A stretch of 64,000 nucleotides of DNA from Flavitalea plasmicola (lineage in GTDB: Bacteria; Bacteroidota; Bacteroidia; Chitinophagales; Chitinophagaceae), in contig NZ_JAUOTO010000008.1 in the NCBI RefSeq assembly GCF_030546645.1, forward strand, positions 124,001-188,000, given 5' to 3'. Position numbers and translations under genes: made by a program. Below are positions 8,105 to 17,400 of the stretch, one piece after another (position 1 is the stretch's first letter; each line of letters starts with the position of its first letter). The notes beneath the pieces were generated by a model. The model saw only the letters and a program-made list of their open reading frames with translations, made no database searches and was not told where the DNA came from.

Positions 8105-11100
8105 CTAATCGGTGACCTCTGTCAAATGTGCTTTATGTTTGCCGGATACATAAGTATATACTGCCGGTATTACGAACAGTGTCAATATCAGCGAGAACAT
8201 GATCCCCCCTACTACCACGATCCCCAGGGGAATGCGGCTCGTGGCCGCGGCGCCCAGGCTCAGCGCAATAGGCAGGGCGCCAAGCGACGTGGCAAGGCTG
8301 GTCATCAGGATGGGACGCAGTCGCTGGGAAGCGGCTTCTATCACCGCATCCATCCGGGCCATGCCATGCTCCCTTTTCTGGTTGGTGAATTCCACGATAA
8401 GGATCCCATTCTTCGTCACCAGTCCGATCAGCATGATCATCCCGATCTCGGAGAAGATGTTCAGGGTCTGGTGAAAGAGCCACAGGCTTAGCAAAGCGCC
8501 TGCCAGCGCCAGCGGCACCGTCAGCATGATGGTGAATGGATCGATAAAGCTTTCGAATTGTGCCGACAATACCAGGTAGATCAGCGCCAGCGCCAGGCCA
8601 AAGGCAAACAGGATATTGGACGAGCTCTCGGCATAGTCACGGGAAGAGCCAGACAGGGCCGTTTGGAAGCTGGGGTCCAGCTGCTTGTTGGCAATGGCTT
8701 GCATAGCCTCGATCCCATCCCCGATGGTCTTGCCTTCCGCCAGTGACGCGGAGATGGTAGCGGCTTTATACCGATTGAAATGGAAGAGGGTGGAAGGATT
8801 ACTGTTGTTTTCGATATGGATCACGGCATCAAGAGGAATATTGTCCCCATACTTGTTGCGGACATACACCTTGCTGATGTCGGTAGGCTTGTTCCTGTCG
8901 TCCCTTTCCACCTGCGCAATGACATAATACTGATAGCCGTTCATGATAAAATAGGCCAGCCGGCCTCCGCTGAAGGCCGCCTGCATGGCGGAGATGACGT
9001 CGTTGGTCGACAGGCCCAGATCCTTGATCTTCATCCTGTCCACGCTGATCTGCAGCTCAGGTTTGTTGAATTTCAGGTTCACGTCCACATTAGCGAAAGT
9101 GGGGTCCTTACGGGCCGCGTCCAGGAATGCGGGGATCGTTTTCTTCAGCTTTTCCATATCCTGGTTCTGCAGGACGAATTGCACGGGCAGACTGGTCTTG
9201 CTGCCGGAGCCTACGGCAATTGTCTGTTCCTGGATGGCGAAAACCCTGGCGTCGTTAAACCGGGTGAGCTTTCGTTGCAGCTCCGACGTGATGGTATTCT
9301 GACTCCGGTGGCGCTCATCCGGTGGCACCAGGCCGATGCGGGGCTGGGAAGTATTGATAGATGTCCCCGCTGGCGTACGCGCAAAGACAAACTGCCGCTC
9401 CGGAATGGAGTCATAAAGAAAATTGGCGATCTCATCGGTCACATCGCGCGTGTACGTGTAGCTGGAACCTTCCGGCAGGGTGACGGAGAACCGAATGCTG
9501 CTGCGATCTTCCAGCGGTGCGATCTCGCTTTGCATATTCCTCAGGATCATCCAGATCATAACGCCGCAGACCACGATGATCACCCACGCCATCCACCGTA
9601 TCTTCATAAAACCTTTAAGCAGGCGTAAATAGCCATTTTCCATGCCGGCGAAAAAAGGTTCGGTCTTATTGTAAAACCACCCATGTCCCGACTTGCTGCT
9701 CGTCAGGTATACGTTCAGCACAGGAGTGATGGTCAGCGATACGAAAGAGGATATGAGCACCGCTGCAGCCAGCACCACGCCGAACTCACGGAACAGCCGT
9801 CCCACAAAGCCCTGGAGAAAGACCACCGGCATGAACACTACCGCCAGGGTCAATGAGGTGCTGATGACGGCAAAAAATATCTCCTTACTTCCTTCCAACG
9901 CTGCCTTATGAATGGGAAAGCCCTGTTCCAGCTTGCGAAATATATTTTCTGTCACCACAATGCCGTCGTCCACCACCAGGCCCGTTGCCAGCACAATACC
10001 CAATAACGTAAGTATATTGATCGTAAAGCCCGACACATACATGATAAAAAAGGTGGCGATCAGCGAGATGGGAATATCGATCAGTGGACGCAGGGCGATC
10101 AGCCAGCTGCGGAAAAAGAAAAAGATCACCAATACCACCAGCGAAAAAGCGATCACCAGGGTCTCCTTCACCTCGGAGAGGGATTGACGGATGATCTTGG
10201 TATTATCTATCAATACATTCAGCTCTATATCCGATTTGTTGGAATTTTTCAGCTCATCCATCCGCTTGTAGAACTCATCGGCTATGGCAATATTATTCGC
10301 CCCCGGCTGAGGCACGATGGCCAATCCCACCGCATTGACCCCGTTGTACTTCCAGCTTTGCTCCTCATTCTGGGGTCCGAGCTCCACCCGGGCTACATCG
10401 CTCAGGCGAACGATGCCCGTACTATCCTCCCGGAGAATGATGTCCCTGAAATCCTTTTCCGTTGTCAGGCGGCCCAGGGTTTTGATGGTGAGCTCCGTAT
10501 TATTGCCATAGATCTTTCCGGGCGGCAACTCCACATTCTCGGTGTTCATAGCCGTGGAGATATCGTTGTAGGCGATGCCATAGGCATTCATTTTGTCCTG
10601 GTTCAGCCAGATACGCATGGAATAGCTCTTGTCCCCAAAGACGTTGACAGAGCTCACCTGGTTAATGGTCTGCAGCTGCTGCTGCAAGACGTTGTCAGCA
10701 TAATCGCTCAGCTCCATCAGGCTCTTGGTCCGGCTTTGGACAGCCAGGATAAGAATAAAGTCGCTGTTGGCGTCAGCCTTGGTTACCACGGGCGGAGCGT
10801 CGATGTCCAAAGGGAGGCCCCGCTGGGCCTGACCCACCTTGTCCCGCACATCGCTGGCCGCCGCTTCCAGGTCCACCCCAAGGTTGAATTCCACCGTGAT
10901 ATAGCTGCTGCCCAGGCTGCTGGTGGAAGAAATGGTCCGGATGCCGGGAATACCGTTGATCTGTTTTTCCAGGGGCTCCGTGATCTGGCTTTCAATGATA
11001 TCCGGGTTCGCGCCCGTATAGTTGGTATTCACCGTGATAATGGGGGGATCGATAGCAGGATAATCCCTTACGGCCAGAAAATTATAGCCTACGACGCCAA

Positions 11101-11170
11101 ACAGGATGATCATCAGGTTCATCACCGTCGCCAGCACCGGCCGTTTGAGAGATAATTCAGAGATATTCAT
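8105..11170 (-). CDS. RND-family efflux pump (HAE1-like inner membrane permease)
   Basis: The 1,021-residue protein has the standard RND layout: a first membrane helix after MNISELSLKRPVLATVMNLMIILFGVVGY, a large periplasmic porter region, a central helix bundle with ATGLVVDDGIVVTENIFR (the proton-relay D-D pair in TM4), a second porter region and a final bundle with MLIGLVTKNGILIVEFTNQ. Length and motif order are those of AcrB/MexB-type proton-driven exporters. The adaptor lies 29 bases upstream and the TolC protein 3 bases downstream, so the three genes form a complete export system. Its substrate is unknown; it is less than 1 kb from the peptide gene cluster, so a role in exporting those products is possible but unproven. 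Confidence 0.97.
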   Translation of the reverse strand: MNISELSLKRPVLATVMNLMIILFGVVGYNFLAVRDYPAIDPPIITVNTNYTGANPDIIESQITEPLEKQINGIPGIRTISSTSSLGSSYITVEFNLGVDLEAAASDVRDKVGQAQRGLPLDIDAPPVVTKADANSDFILILAVQSRTKSLMELSDYADNVLQQQLQTINQVSSVNVFGDKSYSMRIWLNQDKMNAYGIAYNDISTAMNTENVELPPGKIYGNNTELTIKTLGRLTTEKDFRDIILREDSTGIVRLSDVARVELGPQNEEQSWKYNGVNAVGLAIVPQPGANNIAIADEFYKRMDELKNSNKSDIELNVLIDNTKIIRQSLSEVKETLVIAFSLVVLVIFFFFRSWLIALRPLIDIPISLIATFFIMYVSGFTINILTLLGIVLATGLVVDDGIVVTENIFRKLEQGFPIHKAALEGSKEIFFAVISTSLTLAVVFMPVVFLQGFVGRLFREFGVVLAAAVLISSFVSLTITPVLNVYLTSSKSGHGWFYNKTEPFFAGMENGYLRLLKGFMKIRWMAWVIIVVCGVMIWMILRNMQSEIAPLEDRSSIRFSVTLPEGSSYTYTRDVTDEIANFLYDSIPERQFVFARTPAGTSINTSQPRIGLVPPDERHRSQNTITSELQRKLTRFNDARVFAIQEQTIAVGSGSKTSLPVQFVLQNQDMEKLKKTIPAFLDAARKDPTFANVDVNLKFNKPELQISVDRMKIKDLGLSTNDVISAMQAAFSGGRLAYFIMNGYQYYVIAQVERDDRNKPTDISKVYVRNKYGDNIPLDAVIHIENNSNPSTLFHFNRYKAATISASLAEGKTIGDGIEAMQAIANKQLDPSFQTALSGSSRDYAESSSNILFAFGLALALIYLVLSAQFESFIDPFTIMLTVPLALAGALLSLWLFHQTLNIFSEIGMIMLIGLVTKNGILIVEFTNQKREHGMARMDAVIEAASQRLRPILMTSLATSLGALPIALSLGAAATSRIPLGIVVVGGIMFSLILTLFVIPAVYTYVSGKHKAHLTEVTD

Positions 11171-11199
11171 ACTTCAGGTATACTAGATAGGTGATTTGC

Positions 11200-12357
11200 T
11201 TATTGGTTGGCGTCCATTTTTTCCAGGTCCTTCACGCTGCGCACCTGCAGCGGGGACCTGGGCCGGGCAAAGAGCACGCCGGTGACCACCACCGTATCGC
11301 CGGGACTGACCCCCTTGGTTATCTCCACATTATTGGCTTCACGTACGCCGGTCTGTACGTTGACAAACTGAGCCCTTCCCTGTTTCACGAGTATCAGCTG
11401 GTTGTTCTTATCTTCAGGGATAATGCAATTGGTAGGCACCATAACGGCCTGCTTGTCCGCGCCGGCATCGACAAATACCTTTACAAAGGCGCCGGGATGC
11501 CCTTTCCCTTCCTGGAGGATCGCCCTTACTTTCAGGTTGCGGCTGGTCTGGTTGATCTGAGGTTCAGTGGCGATGATCAGCCCTTTGCGATGCGCCTTGC
11601 TGGCGGCGTCTATCTCAATATCCACCAGCGAGCCTTTCCTGATCACGGCGGCATATTGTTCAGGCAGGGTAAAATCCACTTTGATCCTGTCCAGCTGCTG
11701 GACGGTGGCAATGACATTGGCTGGGGTGACATAGGCGCCGGGACTTACCTGGCGAAGCCCCACAATACCACTGAATGGTGCGCGGATGATGGTCTTGTCG
11801 ATCTGGGCCTGTGTATAGGCGATATCCGCCTTGGTGCTGTTGACATTATTGAGCGCCAGGTCATAATCTGCCTGGTTGATCCCCTGAATGTCCAGAAGCT
11901 TCTGATCCCGCTCCAATGTCTTTTGATAAAGGTCCAGCTGTACCCTTGACTTTTCCAGGGTAGCCTGGAGATCCGCATCATTGATCCGGGCGATGACCGT
12001 GCCTTTCTCAATCTGCGCTCCTTCCGGCACATTGAGGTAAGTGATGCGCCCGCTGATCTCGGGATGCAATTCCACGTATTCATTCGCCACCACCGTCCCG
12101 TTGGCCTCTACCGTATTCTCGACGCTCCGGGAACTGGCAATAATGACATCCACGATGACGGGCTGGTTGCCCTGGCTCCTGGGCGTCTTTGCAGCATCCG
12201 CTTTCTCCTTACAGGCCTGCAGGAACAAAGGGAGCGAAAGTGCCACGCAGAGATAACGAATAGCGAATGTATTACCTGTGAAAGGAGCTGCTGTGTGTAG
12301 TAGCCGGGCCATAAATCGATTTAGTTGAAAGATGCCAAATATAAACAGATTTGACAT
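11200..12357 (-). CDS. RND efflux periplasmic adaptor lipoprotein
   Basis: The 385-residue protein is a membrane fusion protein of the HlyD/AcrA type. A lipobox-like LFLQAC motif (Cys49, or Cys34 if the start is M16 at 12312) suggests attachment to a membrane. It is followed by a lipoyl half (GRITYLNVPEGAQIEKGTVIARI), an alpha-hairpin (about residues 130-190), the second lipoyl half (IRAPFSGIVGLRQVSPGAYV) and a beta-barrel domain. It links the inner-membrane pump to the outer-membrane duct. It is the first gene of the adaptor-pump-duct operon. The M16 start gives a more normal signal peptide length. Confidence 0.95.
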   Translation of the reverse strand: MSNLFIFGIFQLNRFMARLLHTAAPFTGNTFAIRYLCVALSLPLFLQACKEKADAAKTPRSQGNQPVIVDVIIASSRSVENTVEANGTVVANEYVELHPEISGRITYLNVPEGAQIEKGTVIARINDADLQATLEKSRVQLDLYQKTLERDQKLLDIQGINQADYDLALNNVNSTKADIAYTQAQIDKTIIRAPFSGIVGLRQVSPGAYVTPANVIATVQQLDRIKVDFTLPEQYAAVIRKGSLVDIEIDAASKAHRKGLIIATEPQINQTSRNLKVRAILQEGKGHPGAFVKVFVDAGADKQAVMVPTNCIIPEDKNNQLILVKQGRAQFVNVQTGVREANNVEITKGVSPGDTVVVTGVLFARPRSPLQVRSVKDLEKMDANQ

Positions 12358-12645
12358 GCTCTAAATTCCCGGACCTAAGTATTTCTATGAATGGTAATAT
12401 GGGGGTGCCCCCGGGGAGATGGTTTCATTTACAGGGAGTTAGCACTGCCCTGCCATTAACAATTGATTTAAAATTAGATTAAGATGGGATTAAAAAAAAC
12501 GGGAATAATCTGCGAATGGAGAAGAATGGTGATTTTTTCAAATACGGCAACTGGAGCGTTGCTATTTTTTTAAGGAGGGAGGCGATTTTATATGGTCGGT
12601 GGATGGGCACCTTACCTACACCGGTGCATGGGTGTTCCTCATGGG
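12358..12645. other. Intergenic region between the peptide cluster and the RND operon
   Basis: The gap of 288 bases lies between the last gene of the halogenase/LanC cluster and the adaptor gene, all on the minus strand. It should hold the RND operon promoter. It is AT-rich around 12460-12560, but I find no clear TAnnTTTG box, no convincing terminator and no ORF. Confidence 0.5.
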
Positions 12646-13509
12646 TTATTCCATAAATTTTTCTAAGGCATACACAATCTGCCTGTCTACTTTATAGTCG
12701 AATTTCCGGGCAAAATGGCGGTTGCTATTTTTAATTTTTACCCAATCTTTTATGGTTAAAGTTTTGGGGTGATAACCTCCTTCTGTCCAATCAATATACC
12801 GTAAATTGTTATTAACTATAGCCTTTCTAAAAGGAGAGTTTAACAGTAAGGAGGGCATCAGCAGCTCATCGGGAATGCAGGTAAGTCTAAAAAAGATATC
12901 AATATCAATATGCGCTGTCAGGTATTCACAGATATATTTTGCACAGGCGTAAGTAATGGTAAACCACATGGACCCGCCATAGGGTTGCCATCCATTTGGG
13001 AAAGTCCGCTTACTGCCTTCCATACGCTGTGCCTGGACAAACAGATGAGCGCGCTCCATTCCAAGGTCATCGACGAGCCAATAATAATTATAACGGTCTG
13101 CCCCGCCTGCGGGCCCCCATCTTGTAAAATCCGGTATTGAAAAATATTCAATGAATTCATGTCCGGCATGCTCTTGTAAGTACGTCACGATTGTTTGATT
13201 GCTTTTTATGGGGAAATCCTGTCCGCTGATCAAGCTGAGATAATCATAATGCCCATGTTTGATAGCTTCGTTTAACAAATGTAAGATCCCTTCTACCATA
13301 CTATATCCTCCCCAATTGATTGCCAGTCGTTTTTCCGGCAGGTGGACGTCAGCCTTGTCGGAAAATTGGCTTTTCAGCGTAAGATAATTTACTTCTGTCT
13401 GGCTATCGATGTGAATAAAAAAAGTAACCTCTTCCGACGCAAGTGTGTTAACTATTTTCACCAGATGTTCAAAATGTTCATGCGCCAGGATTAAATAAGC
13501 CAGTTTCAT
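12646..13509 (-). CDS. GT14-like beta-1,6-N-acetylglucosaminyltransferase (core-2/I-branching type)
   Basis: The 287-residue protein matches the core-2/I-branching (GT14) family. It opens with MKLAYLILAHEHFEHL and FIHIDSQ, has DYLSLISGQDFPIKSN around residue 90, then the YGGSMWFTITYACAKYICEYL segment and CIPDELLMPSLLLNSPF, which contains the family's conserved DE. These enzymes transfer GlcNAc or xylose in a metal-independent way and are often found in bacterial capsule and glycan clusters. It is the most distal gene of the minus-strand cluster, 32 bases after the LanC-like gene. Here it could decorate the cluster's peptide or a surface glycan; the sequence does not decide between them. Confidence 0.82.
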   Translation of the reverse strand: MKLAYLILAHEHFEHLVKIVNTLASEEVTFFIHIDSQTEVNYLTLKSQFSDKADVHLPEKRLAINWGGYSMVEGILHLLNEAIKHGHYDYLSLISGQDFPIKSNQTIVTYLQEHAGHEFIEYFSIPDFTRWGPAGGADRYNYYWLVDDLGMERAHLFVQAQRMEGSKRTFPNGWQPYGGSMWFTITYACAKYICEYLTAHIDIDIFFRLTCIPDELLMPSLLLNSPFRKAIVNNNLRYIDWTEGGYHPKTLTIKDWVKIKNSNRHFARKFDYKVDRQIVYALEKFME

Positions 13510-13541
13510 ATTGCCTGCCAGATTTTTTTAGTTCCTTAATA

Positions 13542-15389
13542 CTAACGCGGTACGACGACCAGCACTCCTTTCATTAACAGGGATTTTATATACATCTGCA
13601 GGATATAATTCAACTGGACCTGGAGATGTCGTTTATTCCCGGCCGAAAATTTTTCTATCAGGATCGCAATGGTTTTTTCTTCCTGGGATAGAATAAAGTT
13701 TACAATATTGTTCAATACTTTATACACCGGGCGTGGTTCGGTGAATATGTCTGTAAAGATCCTCGATGTGCCCAGGTTCTCTGCCTTAAAGTCCATGTAG
13801 TCGTCGCCCCAGCAGTAATACGAATGCCTGCCATAAGAAGTGAACAGGTGGGACAGCATTGCAGGCGTCAATGGATTTGTGAGGTCAACTACAGGCTCCC
13901 TCTTCAACAATAATATTTTGTCCGAGAGTATCAGCTGCAAATTCAAAAAGTCCTCCACCGGTAAGGCCAACAGTTTATCCATTCTCGCGGAGAATTCAAC
14001 GGCACTGTCTGACATATATATTTCCGGACGGCTTCTCATCCTGGTGATGGCCATCTCGATATCGATCGCCTCCTCCAGCTTGTTTTTCACATTTCCCGGA
14101 AATACATGTTTCGAGACCGTCCTGACCCATTCCTCATATTTTTCCGGCAGAATGAATGACGATGTCGACAAAAAAGTGCTTAATTCATCCGGGCAGTTTT
14201 TTTTAACGATAGGGAATGACCTTCTGAAATAGCGTTGCAGCAATTGTGCATTGACGGCCGACTGCAATCCTCCCTGGGAAGCCTTGTGCAGCATACCACG
14301 GCAAGGATGATCTTCCTGCATCGGGGAAACGGGCAGGCGCGGCAGCAACAAGGATGGATCGCTATCAAGATCCGTCATTTTAAGCAGGAAGTAGCCTGCG
14401 TCCACCAGACTGTTGAAATCGTGTGGCGTGCCTGCCAGCTTTTTCTTTTCCTGGGCGACCTTTGTAACGAGCGCTGCAGCCACTGTCCTTGCGGCTTCCA
14501 GGCAATTGGGGTCTTTTGTCAGGCAATAGGCTTCTTTATATGCCAGCCCTTCGTCTGCTAGTTTGCCTGTAGGGGCCTGTGCATAATTTGAAGCAAGCAT
14601 GGGAAAAGCGGCTATCCATTCATTCCAGCGGTCCCCGTATCCCGTGCCGGGCAGGAGCAAGGACGCATACAGCCTCGTCAAAAGGTGTACAGGCAGCATC
14701 GCATTATTCATTTCCCTCCGCAAGTATTCATCTTCTTCCTTTAGCACTTTATCAGCCAGCGAATACAGATCGGAATTGTGGCAATAGCGCCCTATTTCGA
14801 GGAAACAGCATGCTATCCCCGAGCTACCCCGGTCCCAGCCGGTGTGACGTTTGTTCCTTTTCAAGGCGGTCCAATAAATCCCGGTGCCTGTCAGGACGGC
14901 CTTATCCACCAGGAAGGTGAGGCATTGCCGGATATAATCCATCAACCAACCTTCTTCTGTCTCGGCATACATGGAAAGATAAAGCAGCATTGTGCCTGCC
15001 ATTCCGTCTGCCATCCCATAATTGTCGGGTGTTTTACACGAAAGGAAATTCGAATGGAGATATTGTTTTCCCAGTTCCAGAGCCTTCTCCAGGTATAACT
15101 CCCTGCCGGTGGCGTTGAAAAGTTCAAAGTAAAGGGAAGCCAGCCCTGACCTCCCATAACATGGGCGCCCCGGGCGGCTCGGGAATGTCATGGACGATAG
15201 CCCCGGTTTTTCCAAAACGGACAGTAGGTTTGCCAATATTGCCGGCTCATGCGTATTTTTATACAACTCCAGTATAAAAAAGAGGTCCTTGTTTAACCCA
15301 TGTTCTGCCACCTGGCTGTCTTGCATTTCCATGACATAGCGGCCAATATCAAGACAATGGTCCAATATCTGAGACGACTGTTTAAGCAT
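13542..15389 (-). CDS. Divergent LanC-fold protein with C-terminal extension
   Basis: The first 350 or so residues show LanC-like alpha-toroid repeats of the xGxxG type: CYGRSGLASLYFEL (77-90), MADGMAGTMLLYL (126-138) and WDRGSSGIACCFLEIG (185-200). True LanC cyclases have AHGxxG, WCxGxxG and CHGxxG at the zinc and catalytic sites; none of these is recognisable here. About 250 C-terminal residues have no clear homology to LanC. The last 80 alternate helical and hydrophobic stretches and end LLMKGVLVVVP, possibly a small winged-helix-like domain (inference). The gene lies 12 bases downstream of the DUF6734-like gene in the same operon. It may be a peptide-binding scaffold or an unusual cyclase. 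I trust the fold more than any activity. Confidence 0.62.
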   Translation of the reverse strand: MLKQSSQILDHCLDIGRYVMEMQDSQVAEHGLNKDLFFILELYKNTHEPAILANLLSVLEKPGLSSMTFPSRPGRPCYGRSGLASLYFELFNATGRELYLEKALELGKQYLHSNFLSCKTPDNYGMADGMAGTMLLYLSMYAETEEGWLMDYIRQCLTFLVDKAVLTGTGIYWTALKRNKRHTGWDRGSSGIACCFLEIGRYCHNSDLYSLADKVLKEEDEYLRREMNNAMLPVHLLTRLYASLLLPGTGYGDRWNEWIAAFPMLASNYAQAPTGKLADEGLAYKEAYCLTKDPNCLEAARTVAAALVTKVAQEKKKLAGTPHDFNSLVDAGYFLLKMTDLDSDPSLLLPRLPVSPMQEDHPCRGMLHKASQGGLQSAVNAQLLQRYFRRSFPIVKKNCPDELSTFLSTSSFILPEKYEEWVRTVSKHVFPGNVKNKLEEAIDIEMAITRMRSRPEIYMSDSAVEFSARMDKLLALPVEDFLNLQLILSDKILLLKREPVVDLTNPLTPAMLSHLFTSYGRHSYYCWGDDYMDFKAENLGTSRIFTDIFTEPRPVYKVLNNIVNFILSQEEKTIAILIEKFSAGNKRHLQVQLNYILQMYIKSLLMKGVLVVVPR

Positions 15390-15401
15390 GCGGTGGAAGA
15401 G

Positions 15402-16295
15402 TTAGATCTCAGACTTTTCGATCAGCCTGTTTATTTTATGATAATATTCGGGATAATCCGTTTGGAGCCGCCATTCCAGATGTGCATAGCATATGCGTAC
15501 AGATTTATAAAACCCATAGCAGTGTACGTAATTCTTGTTATCACGGGCGAAATTGAACACACCAATGTGGTCGGGGGCATCTATCTGAGGGAACAGGCAG
15601 GTGATCTTATGCTGGTGACGGCGGGCAAGGGCCTCGAAAACGACCTGCTCGGTGATGACATTGACAAACCCTGCATTGATGGTGAGTAAGGAGTCCACAA
15701 TGACTTCCATATTGTTCTCCAGAAAAGAAAAAGCTTCTTTTACATATTCCTTGAAGAAAATAATATCATTGCCTCCCAGGATGCCCGCGCTGACGCCGGG
15801 AATATATTTGACTCCGGACAGGTTGCCGAAGTAGGAAGGGATCTTCACCAGTCCTGCCCAGACCTCCTCATAGTCCGGCATACTGACTGGGGTCAGTTCC
15901 ATATTCTGCCCGATCAGGGCTGCGTTCATCAGCTGTTCACCGAATTCCTGGAAGATGAAGACGTCTCCATCCACATGCAGGAAAGGCTTGTCTTGCAGGC
16001 CATATGTATACAATTTCCCCAATGCCCATAATGCCGGAGAATAATGATCGATCTGGTTCAGAACAGTCCGTACGCTGGTGTAAGGCAAACCGATCTTATC
16101 AATGAAGATCTCCTGTCCGAAATGGTCCGTAACCAATTCCACCTCGTCATAATATTTTCTCAGCTGGAGGCAGCTTAGCGCCCAACTGTAATAATTGATG
16201 ACGCGATGCGGCCACCCACCGTGCAGTCTGTCATCTATGCCATATGAGTCCGACCTCATAAAGGGTTTGGACCAAAAGCTTTGAATTATTTTCAT
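15402..16295 (-). CDS. DUF6734-like putative glycosyltransferase (paralogue 1)
   Basis: The 297-residue protein starts MKIIQSFWSKP and contains HVDGDVFIFQEF near residue 98, a DxD-type motif in the setting expected for a GT-A nucleotide-sugar enzyme. It is clearly paralogous to the protein at 22560-23447: shared features include the same N-terminus, YYSWALSCLQLRKYYDEVELVTD, LPYTS and YGFYKS/YIHTPGN regions in the same order. I believe this is the DUF6734 family of Bacteroidota, whose function is unproven. It overlaps the GT2 gene by 4 bases (ATGA), showing translational coupling. A role in glycosylating the cluster product is inferred from the fold and neighbours. Confidence 0.68.
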   Translation of the reverse strand: MKIIQSFWSKPFMRSDSYGIDDRLHGGWPHRVINYYSWALSCLQLRKYYDEVELVTDHFGQEIFIDKIGLPYTSVRTVLNQIDHYSPALWALGKLYTYGLQDKPFLHVDGDVFIFQEFGEQLMNAALIGQNMELTPVSMPDYEEVWAGLVKIPSYFGNLSGVKYIPGVSAGILGGNDIIFFKEYVKEAFSFLENNMEVIVDSLLTINAGFVNVITEQVVFEALARRHQHKITCLFPQIDAPDHIGVFNFARDNKNYVHCYGFYKSVRICYAHLEWRLQTDYPEYYHKINRLIEKSEI

Positions 16296-17389
16296 ACGAT
16301 CCCGATCGGATTGGTCATGTCGAAATTCAAATATACCGTCCCTTTACCCCATCCATCCTGGTTGACGGATTTATCATTCTTGTCGTTTTCCATGAATTTA
16401 TTCCGGTTGACACATTCTCCATAAGCCATCAATACCACATAATACATTGCATCGTCCTTGGGGATGCACTGCCAGGAAGAGTTGTCGTTTGCAGCCCGGT
16501 AACTCATTGCTTTGCTGTCTTTCTCCTGCAGCCTGAGGGTTTGGCCCTCTTTGAATTTGAGCAGTATACCCTTGTTCTCCTGGTCGAAGGTGCCTTCCTT
16601 TTGCCCGTTGGGAGGGATGGACCAGCCTGCGAAGCTATTAACCCAATCTTCGTGCGCTGAGCTATCGAATGCATAGGAGACCTCAAAAAAGGAATGGTCC
16701 CGCAAGAGGTACAATATTCTTCCTGAATTGTCGGTGCCTTCCTCCGAAACACGCATCAGGATCGCATCTACATCGTTGGGGAGGCGGTGATTCACCAGGC
16801 GCTCGACATTGGAATGCCCGATGTACTGGCGGTATTTATCCTGGTCTATGAAAACCCGTTTGCCGCCGGCTTTTTCCAGCCGGTTGACAAGGTCGACGTC
16901 TTCTATGCCGTATACGATCATGGATTCATCAAATCCGTTCACGGATCGGAAGGCGTCGTTGGAGAAACAAAGTTTACCGCCCTGGTCCCTGAAGGGAATG
17001 CTGTCTTTCATCAAGGTGGTGGTAATCGTCTTTTCGCCATGTTGATTAAAACTTTCATTAACCCAATCCACGTAAGCAGGTCCGGCATAATTATCTGCGT
17101 CCACCAGACCAATGATATTCCCTGATGCCAGCTTTAAAGCCATGTTCTTGGAATGGGACAGGTCAAAATACTGCGGTTCAGTGGTCTTGTAATATTTTAA
17201 GATCCCGGAGCTGATATACTGAGATAAATTAGACCTTACCCAGTTGCTCAGGCCGTCTTTGGAATTATAGTCCAGTAAGACGAACTCTATACCCGGGTAG
17301 TGCATGTTCTCCCTGATGTTAACAGGTAGCGTCTTGGCCAGGTGTTTCAACCTGTTCATACACACGGTGCATATCGATATCTTATTCAT
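16292..17389 (-). CDS. GT2-like glycosyltransferase with extra C-terminal domain
   Basis: The first 220 or so residues form a GT-A family 2 glycosyltransferase: ISICTVCMNRLKHLAKTLP at the start, LLDYNSKDGLSNWV, LASGNIIGLVDADNYAGP with a DAD metal-binding motif near residue 99, and NGFDESMIVYGIEDVDLVNRL, the ED motif of this family. The remaining 140 residues are not part of GT2. They are rich in aromatic residues and Asn/Asp, look beta-stranded and match nothing I know. The gene is coupled to the downstream DUF6734-like gene by a 4-base overlap and follows the halogenase by 11 bases. The acceptor could be Ser in the Trp/Ser-rich precursor, but this is inference. Confidence 0.8.
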   Translation of the reverse strand: MNKISICTVCMNRLKHLAKTLPVNIRENMHYPGIEFVLLDYNSKDGLSNWVRSNLSQYISSGILKYYKTTEPQYFDLSHSKNMALKLASGNIIGLVDADNYAGPAYVDWVNESFNQHGEKTITTTLMKDSIPFRDQGGKLCFSNDAFRSVNGFDESMIVYGIEDVDLVNRLEKAGGKRVFIDQDKYRQYIGHSNVERLVNHRLPNDVDAILMRVSEEGTDNSGRILYLLRDHSFFEVSYAFDSSAHEDWVNSFAGWSIPPNGQKEGTFDQENKGILLKFKEGQTLRLQEKDSKAMSYRAANDNSSWQCIPKDDAMYYVVLMAYGECVNRNKFMENDKNDKSVNQDGWGKGTVYLNFDMTNPIGIV

Positions 17390-17400
17390 ACGATTGAAGT

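Noticed and set aside
12560..12640. Possible terminator around CACCGGTG after the GT14 gene
   Set aside because: The stem is only five base pairs and has no T-run.
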